From NCBI RefSeq assembly GCF_000091305.1, contig NC_013929.1, positions 5,890,001 through 5,954,000 on the forward strand: a DNA stretch of 64,000 bases, given 5' to 3'. This DNA comes from Streptomyces scabiei 87.22 (GTDB taxonomy: Bacteria; Actinomycetota; Actinomycetes; Streptomycetales; Streptomycetaceae). Below, in pieces: positions 60,481-64,000 of the stretch (position 1 is its first letter; each line of letters opens with the position of its first letter). Position numbers and translations under genes: made by a program. Below the pieces are notes generated by a model that saw only the letters and a program-made list of their open reading frames with translations, was not told the DNA's origin and made no database searches.

Positions 60481-62232
60481 TCAGCCCCCGCTGCCCGCCT
60501 TCAGCAGCGCCGCCACGATCGGGCCCGCCGACTCGCTGCCGTGGCCGCCCTGCTGGACGACCCCGGCGGAGGCCAGGTCGCCCTTCCAGGCGGTGAACCA
60601 GCCGTTGGGCTCCTTCTGGCCGTCGACCTCCGCGGAGCCGGTCTTGGCCCCGAAGTCGGGGCCGAGGCCCGACATCGCCTCGGCCGCGGTACCGGCCGCG
60701 GCGGTGTACCGCAGGAGTTCGCGCAACTGTGTGCGGGCCGAGGCGGACAGCGGCCGCGCGGCGGTGGCGAGGGTGCGGCCGTCGACGGAGGGGGCGACCA
60801 GGTAGGGCTGTTTGAAGGCACCCGTCTTGGCCGTCGACACCACCGACGCCATGTTCAGCGGATTCATCCGCACACCGCCCTGGCCGATCAGCGAGGCCGC
60901 CATCGGGGCGTCGCGCTGCACCGGCACCGCGCCGTCGAAGCTGGACACGCCGATGGCCCAGTTGTTCAGGCCGAGCCCGAAGACCTGCTGGGCCTCCAGG
61001 GCCAGGGAGTCGTCGTCCAGCTTCTTCGCCTGGGAGATGAAGGCGGTGTTGCAGGAGCGCGCGAAGCTGGCCTTGAACGTGCCGTTCCTGATCTGGAACT
61101 TGTCGTCGTTCTGGAACTTCCAGCCGCCGTACGAGGAGAACTTGGGGCAGGGGTGGGCCTTCTCCGCCGACGCGAGCCCCTTGTCGATGAGCAGCGCCGA
61201 CGACACGATCTTCATCGTGGAGCCGGGCGCCAGGGAGCCCTGGAACGCCACGTTGAAACTGCTGGAGTTGGCCGCGGCCAGGATCTCGCCGGTCGAGGGG
61301 CGCATCACGACCACCGACGCCCGCTTCGTGGCCGCCACCTTCGTCTCGGCGAGGGCCTGCAGTGCCGGGCTGAGCGTCGTCTTCAGCTCCCCCGGGGTGC
61401 CCTCGCTCAGCTCCAGCAGCGTCTTGTCGGCGGCCTTCTCCTTCTTGGAGCCGGCGGAATCAGCCGACTCGGCCGAGCCGGCGGGCTCGCCGGAGGACGT
61501 GCCGCCCTTCCCGGTCTTCTCCGGGTCCGCGCGGACGATCCGCAGTTCGACGCCCGCCCTGCCGCCCGCCTTCTTGCCGTACTTCTCCCGCAGACCGTCC
61601 AGCACCGAGCCCAGCGACGGGTACTTCTTCGTCGTCAGCTCACCGCCGTCCCGGTCGAGGGCCTTCACCGGGGGCGTGCCCGCCTCACCGGTCACCAGGC
61701 GGTCGCCCTCGGCCAGTTCGGGGTGGACGACGGACGGCCGCCAGTCGACGACGGGTTCGCCGTCCTTCTTCGCCCGGACGACGGTGAGGGCGCTCTCGTA
61801 GGTGAGCGGCTTCTGCGTGCCCTTGTAGGAGACCGTGCCCTTCACCGTGAACGGCACCTCGTCGCCCGCGCGTCTGCCCCGGGTGAGGGTGACGTCCTCG
61901 ACGTGGGCGTCCTTGGTGAAGCCGGTCAGCGCGGCCCTGGCGGCCGCCGCGTCGTCCGTGGCGGCGGCCGCCTTGGTGACGGTGCCCTTCTGCCAGGCCG
62001 TCAGGAACGCGGTCGCGGCGGTACGGACCTCACCGGCGGACAGGGGCCCGCTCTTCACGGCCTTGGCGTCGGCGGAGCCGTCGTCGGCCGAAGCGCCCGC
62101 GCCGAACACCGTGTACACGGCGAACGCACCGCCGCCCAGGGCCGCGACCGCCGCTCCGCCCAGCACGAGATGCCGCCGCGGCCTCCCCGGCTTCGCGGCC
62201 TTCCGCTCGTCGACACGCCTTCTCTTACCCAC
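60481..62232 (-). CDS. MecA_N-type penicillin-binding protein (class B transpeptidase)
   Basis: A 583-residue cell-wall transpeptidase. One membrane segment (LVLGGAAVAALGGGAFAVYT) anchors it; an NTF2-like MecA_N domain follows (ATAFLTAWQKGTVTKAAAAT), then the PBP dimer region and the transpeptidase domain. The active-site motifs are SxxK in LAPGSTMKIVSS, SxN in ARSCNTAFISQ and KTG in FGAKTGSAEVDG. The MecA_N domain relates it to low-affinity, beta-lactam-tolerant PBPs. A homologous gene lies directly upstream. Confidence 0.92.
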   Translation of the reverse strand: MGKRRRVDERKAAKPGRPRRHLVLGGAAVAALGGGAFAVYTVFGAGASADDGSADAKAVKSGPLSAGEVRTAATAFLTAWQKGTVTKAAAATDDAAAARAALTGFTKDAHVEDVTLTRGRRAGDEVPFTVKGTVSYKGTQKPLTYESALTVVRAKKDGEPVVDWRPSVVHPELAEGDRLVTGEAGTPPVKALDRDGGELTTKKYPSLGSVLDGLREKYGKKAGGRAGVELRIVRADPEKTGKGGTSSGEPAGSAESADSAGSKKEKAADKTLLELSEGTPGELKTTLSPALQALAETKVAATKRASVVVMRPSTGEILAAANSSSFNVAFQGSLAPGSTMKIVSSALLIDKGLASAEKAHPCPKFSSYGGWKFQNDDKFQIRNGTFKASFARSCNTAFISQAKKLDDDSLALEAQQVFGLGLNNWAIGVSSFDGAVPVQRDAPMAASLIGQGGVRMNPLNMASVVSTAKTGAFKQPYLVAPSVDGRTLATAARPLSASARTQLRELLRYTAAAGTAAEAMSGLGPDFGAKTGSAEVDGQKEPNGWFTAWKGDLASAGVVQQGGHGSESAGPIVAALLKAGSGG

Positions 62233-62379
62233 GCTCCGACCTTCCGCTGCCCCCGACTGCCCTCTCGTCCCACAACGAGAACCCCCACACTAGAGTCCCG
62301 CGGGTCACTCCGTGGGTGGGGCCGGGTTTGTCCGCGGATGGGTGGGGGCCGGTCGCGCACCCACCGCTTCCAAGTCCGC

Positions 62380-64000
62380 TCACCCTCCGGCCTTCAGTAC
62401 CTCCGCCACGATCGGACCGGCCGCCTCGCCGCCTCGGCCGCCGCCCTCCGACATCGCCGCCGCGGCCACGTCCCCGCGGAATCCGGTGAACCAACTGTCC
62501 GCCACGGCCTGCCCGTCGATCTCCGCGGAGCCGGTCTTCGCCCCGATGTCACCGCCGAGTCCGGACATGACGGTCGCCGCCGTCCCCTGGGTCGCGGTCA
62601 GCCGCATCATCTGCTTCAACTGCGCCGACGTACCGGCCGACAGCCCCTTGGCGGTGGCCAGCTTCCGGTCGTCCAGCTCCGGGGACACCAGGTACGGCTG
62701 CCGGAAGGTGCCCGTGATCGCGGTCGACGTCACCGACGCCATGTTCAGCGGGTTCATCAGGACGTCGCCCTGGCCGATGGCGTTGGCGGCCCGGTTCGGC
62801 CCGCCGGAGGGCGGGACCTTGCCGTCCATGGACACGATGCCCGTCTTCCAGTCGTCCCGGCCGATCCCGAACCGTTCCTGCGCCTCCTGGGTCAACGACT
62901 CGTCGGACAGCGGCTTCTCGTCGATCAGCTTGATGAAGGCCGTGTTGCAGGACCGCTCGAAGCTGTTGGCGAGCGTCGCGCTCGACGTCTCGTCCGCCTT
63001 CAGGCCGGGCAGGTTCTTGAAGGTCTGGCTCATCCAGGTCGCCGTGTCGGGGCAGGGCGCGGGGCCGTTCATCGAGGTCACGTCGTTGTCGATGAGCATC
63101 GCGGCGGTGATGATCTTCATCGTGGAGCCGGGCGGGAGTTCCCCCTGGAAGGCCGCGTTGAAGTCGTCGTCGCGGTGGTTGGCGACCGCCAGCACCTGTC
63201 CGGTGCTGGGCTGCACGGCGACCACGGACGACTCGGGGTGCTTGGTCACCGCCCGCTCGGCCGCCGCCTGGATCCCCGCGCCGATCGTGGTCCGCAGCTT
63301 GCCCGCCCTGCCCTCGGTGAGGGTCAGCAGGGTGGTGTCGCCGGCCTCCGCGGCGGCGTGGTGGACGCCCAGCTCGATGCCGGGGGTGCCGCCCGCCTCG
63401 GCGCCGTACCGGTCGCGCAGGGTGTCGAGGATCGGCCCGAGGGAGGGGTACTTCTCCTTCGTCAGCACCTTGCCGTCGCGGTCCACGGCCTCGATGGGCG
63501 GCGCGGCCGCCTCCCCGGTGACCAGGGTGTCGCCCTTCTTCAGCTCGGGGTGCACGACGGAGGGCCGCCAGTCGACCAGGGCCCGCCCGGTGGTCTTCCC
63601 CCGCACGACGGTCAGCCGGCTCTTGTACGCGAGGTCCTTGCTCTTGCCCTTGTACGACACGGTCGCCCGGACGGAGAACGGGACGGTCCGGCCGCCGCTG
63701 CCGGTGGGCTCGCCCGGCTCGATCTTCACGTGGTCGATGCGTGCGACGCCGGTGAAGCTGTCGAAGACCTTCCCCGCGTCCAGCGCGTCGTTCGTGTAGG
63801 ACGCCGCCGCCGACGGGTCGCCCTTCTCCCACGCCGCGAAGAACTTCTCCGTCGTCTCCCGGACCTCGTCCGCGTCCGGCGGCCCGGTCCGCTTCTGCGG
63901 GCTTCCCCCGTCCCCGTTCAGCGCCGTCACGAAGTTGTACCCGCCGTACCCGGCACCGCCCAGCATCGCCGCGAGCACCCCGCCGACTATGGCGCCCTTG
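62380..64000 (-). CDS. MecA_N-type penicillin-binding protein (5' end outside the window)
   Basis: At least 539 residues of a paralogue of the neighbouring PBP. The membrane segment (AIVGGVLAAMLGGAGYGGYN) is at the very right edge, so only the first cytoplasmic residues are missing. The MecA_N domain is TTEKFFAAWEKGDPSAAASY, and the active site has PPGSTMKIITA, FERSCNTAFIK and GAKTGSAEIDG. The same strand and order as the first PBP, with 147 bp between, show a tandem duplication. Confidence 0.92.
   Translation of the reverse strand, partial: KGAIVGGVLAAMLGGAGYGGYNFVTALNGDGGSPQKRTGPPDADEVRETTEKFFAAWEKGDPSAAASYTNDALDAGKVFDSFTGVARIDHVKIEPGEPTGSGGRTVPFSVRATVSYKGKSKDLAYKSRLTVVRGKTTGRALVDWRPSVVHPELKKGDTLVTGEAAAPPIEAVDRDGKVLTKEKYPSLGPILDTLRDRYGAEAGGTPGIELGVHHAAAEAGDTTLLTLTEGRAGKLRTTIGAGIQAAAERAVTKHPESSVVAVQPSTGQVLAVANHRDDDFNAAFQGELPPGSTMKIITAAMLIDNDVTSMNGPAPCPDTATWMSQTFKNLPGLKADETSSATLANSFERSCNTAFIKLIDEKPLSDESLTQEAQERFGIGRDDWKTGIVSMDGKVPPSGGPNRAANAIGQGDVLMNPLNMASVTSTAITGTFRQPYLVSPELDDRKLATAKGLSAGTSAQLKQMMRLTATQGTAATVMSGLGGDIGAKTGSAEIDGQAVADSWFTGFRGDVAAAAMSEGGGRGGEAAGPIVAEVLKAGG

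Overview
The window is a very GC-rich actinobacterial chromosome segment, almost certainly Streptomyces. Codons end in G or C nearly everywhere, GTG starts are common, genes overlap by GTGA or ATGA, and the content includes an SsgA-like protein, a SepX/GlpR-type divisome protein, a GntR/TraB/RepSA mobile element and several lineage-typical small proteins.

Layout. Bases 1-6300 hold mscL, a SAF-domain exported protein, methylthioadenosine phosphorylase, an FmdB zinc ribbon, an MFS exporter and a CPA-type cation/proton antiporter. Bases 6600-16100 hold a membrane-anchored penicillin-acylase-family hydrolase, 5-formyl-THF cyclo-ligase, and a compact run galU - glp/moeA - moaC - mog/moaB - GNAT - sepX that ends beside tRNA-Ala(CGC). 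Bases 16100-24250 hold a GNAT, exonuclease III, a lone large serine recombinase, and a MerR regulator divergent from a translationally coupled monooxygenase / alpha-beta hydrolase / SDR operon. Bases 24250-33760 hold a Tricorn-like protease, a TetR-MMPL pair with a duplicated palindromic operator, a DinB protein with a long repetitive N-terminal extension, and an exported intradiol dioxygenase-like lipoprotein. Bases 33770-43400 hold a histidine phosphatase coupled to an SsgA-like gene, an ECF-type nickel/cobalt transporter (nikMN/Q/O) with a Nur-like box, a large inverted-repeat element, ohrR-ohr, a serine beta-lactamase-like hydrolase and small conserved proteins.

Bases 43734-58381 are a 14.6-kb integrative element of the AICE type. 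It has cut one EamA/DMT transporter gene in two: the 3' end lies at 43616-43737 and the 5' end at 58378-59105, and joining them through a 4-bp core restores the reading frame exactly. The element carries a serine integrase at its left end, a trypsin-like protease, a minus-strand replication/transfer operon (SCO3933-like, TraB, small membrane protein, zinc-ribbon microprotein, RepSA, small ORF), a divergent KorSA-like GntR repressor with repeated operators, a nested palindromic locus, a HATPase/TPR-regulator pair and a phosphotransferase. Its AT-richer right end holds a TIR-like protein, a DUF6414-like protein and a two-TM plus Macro-domain protein resembling the type II Thoeris effector ThsA. 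That right end is the best candidate for an uncharacterised immune module.

The integrase promoter appears to be split between the two ends. The -35 lies beside attR and the -10 beside attL, so a full promoter (18-bp spacer) exists only in the excised circle.

After the element come a YbaK-type deacylase, a small alpha/beta hydrolase, and two tandem MecA_N-type penicillin-binding proteins, the second running off the right edge.
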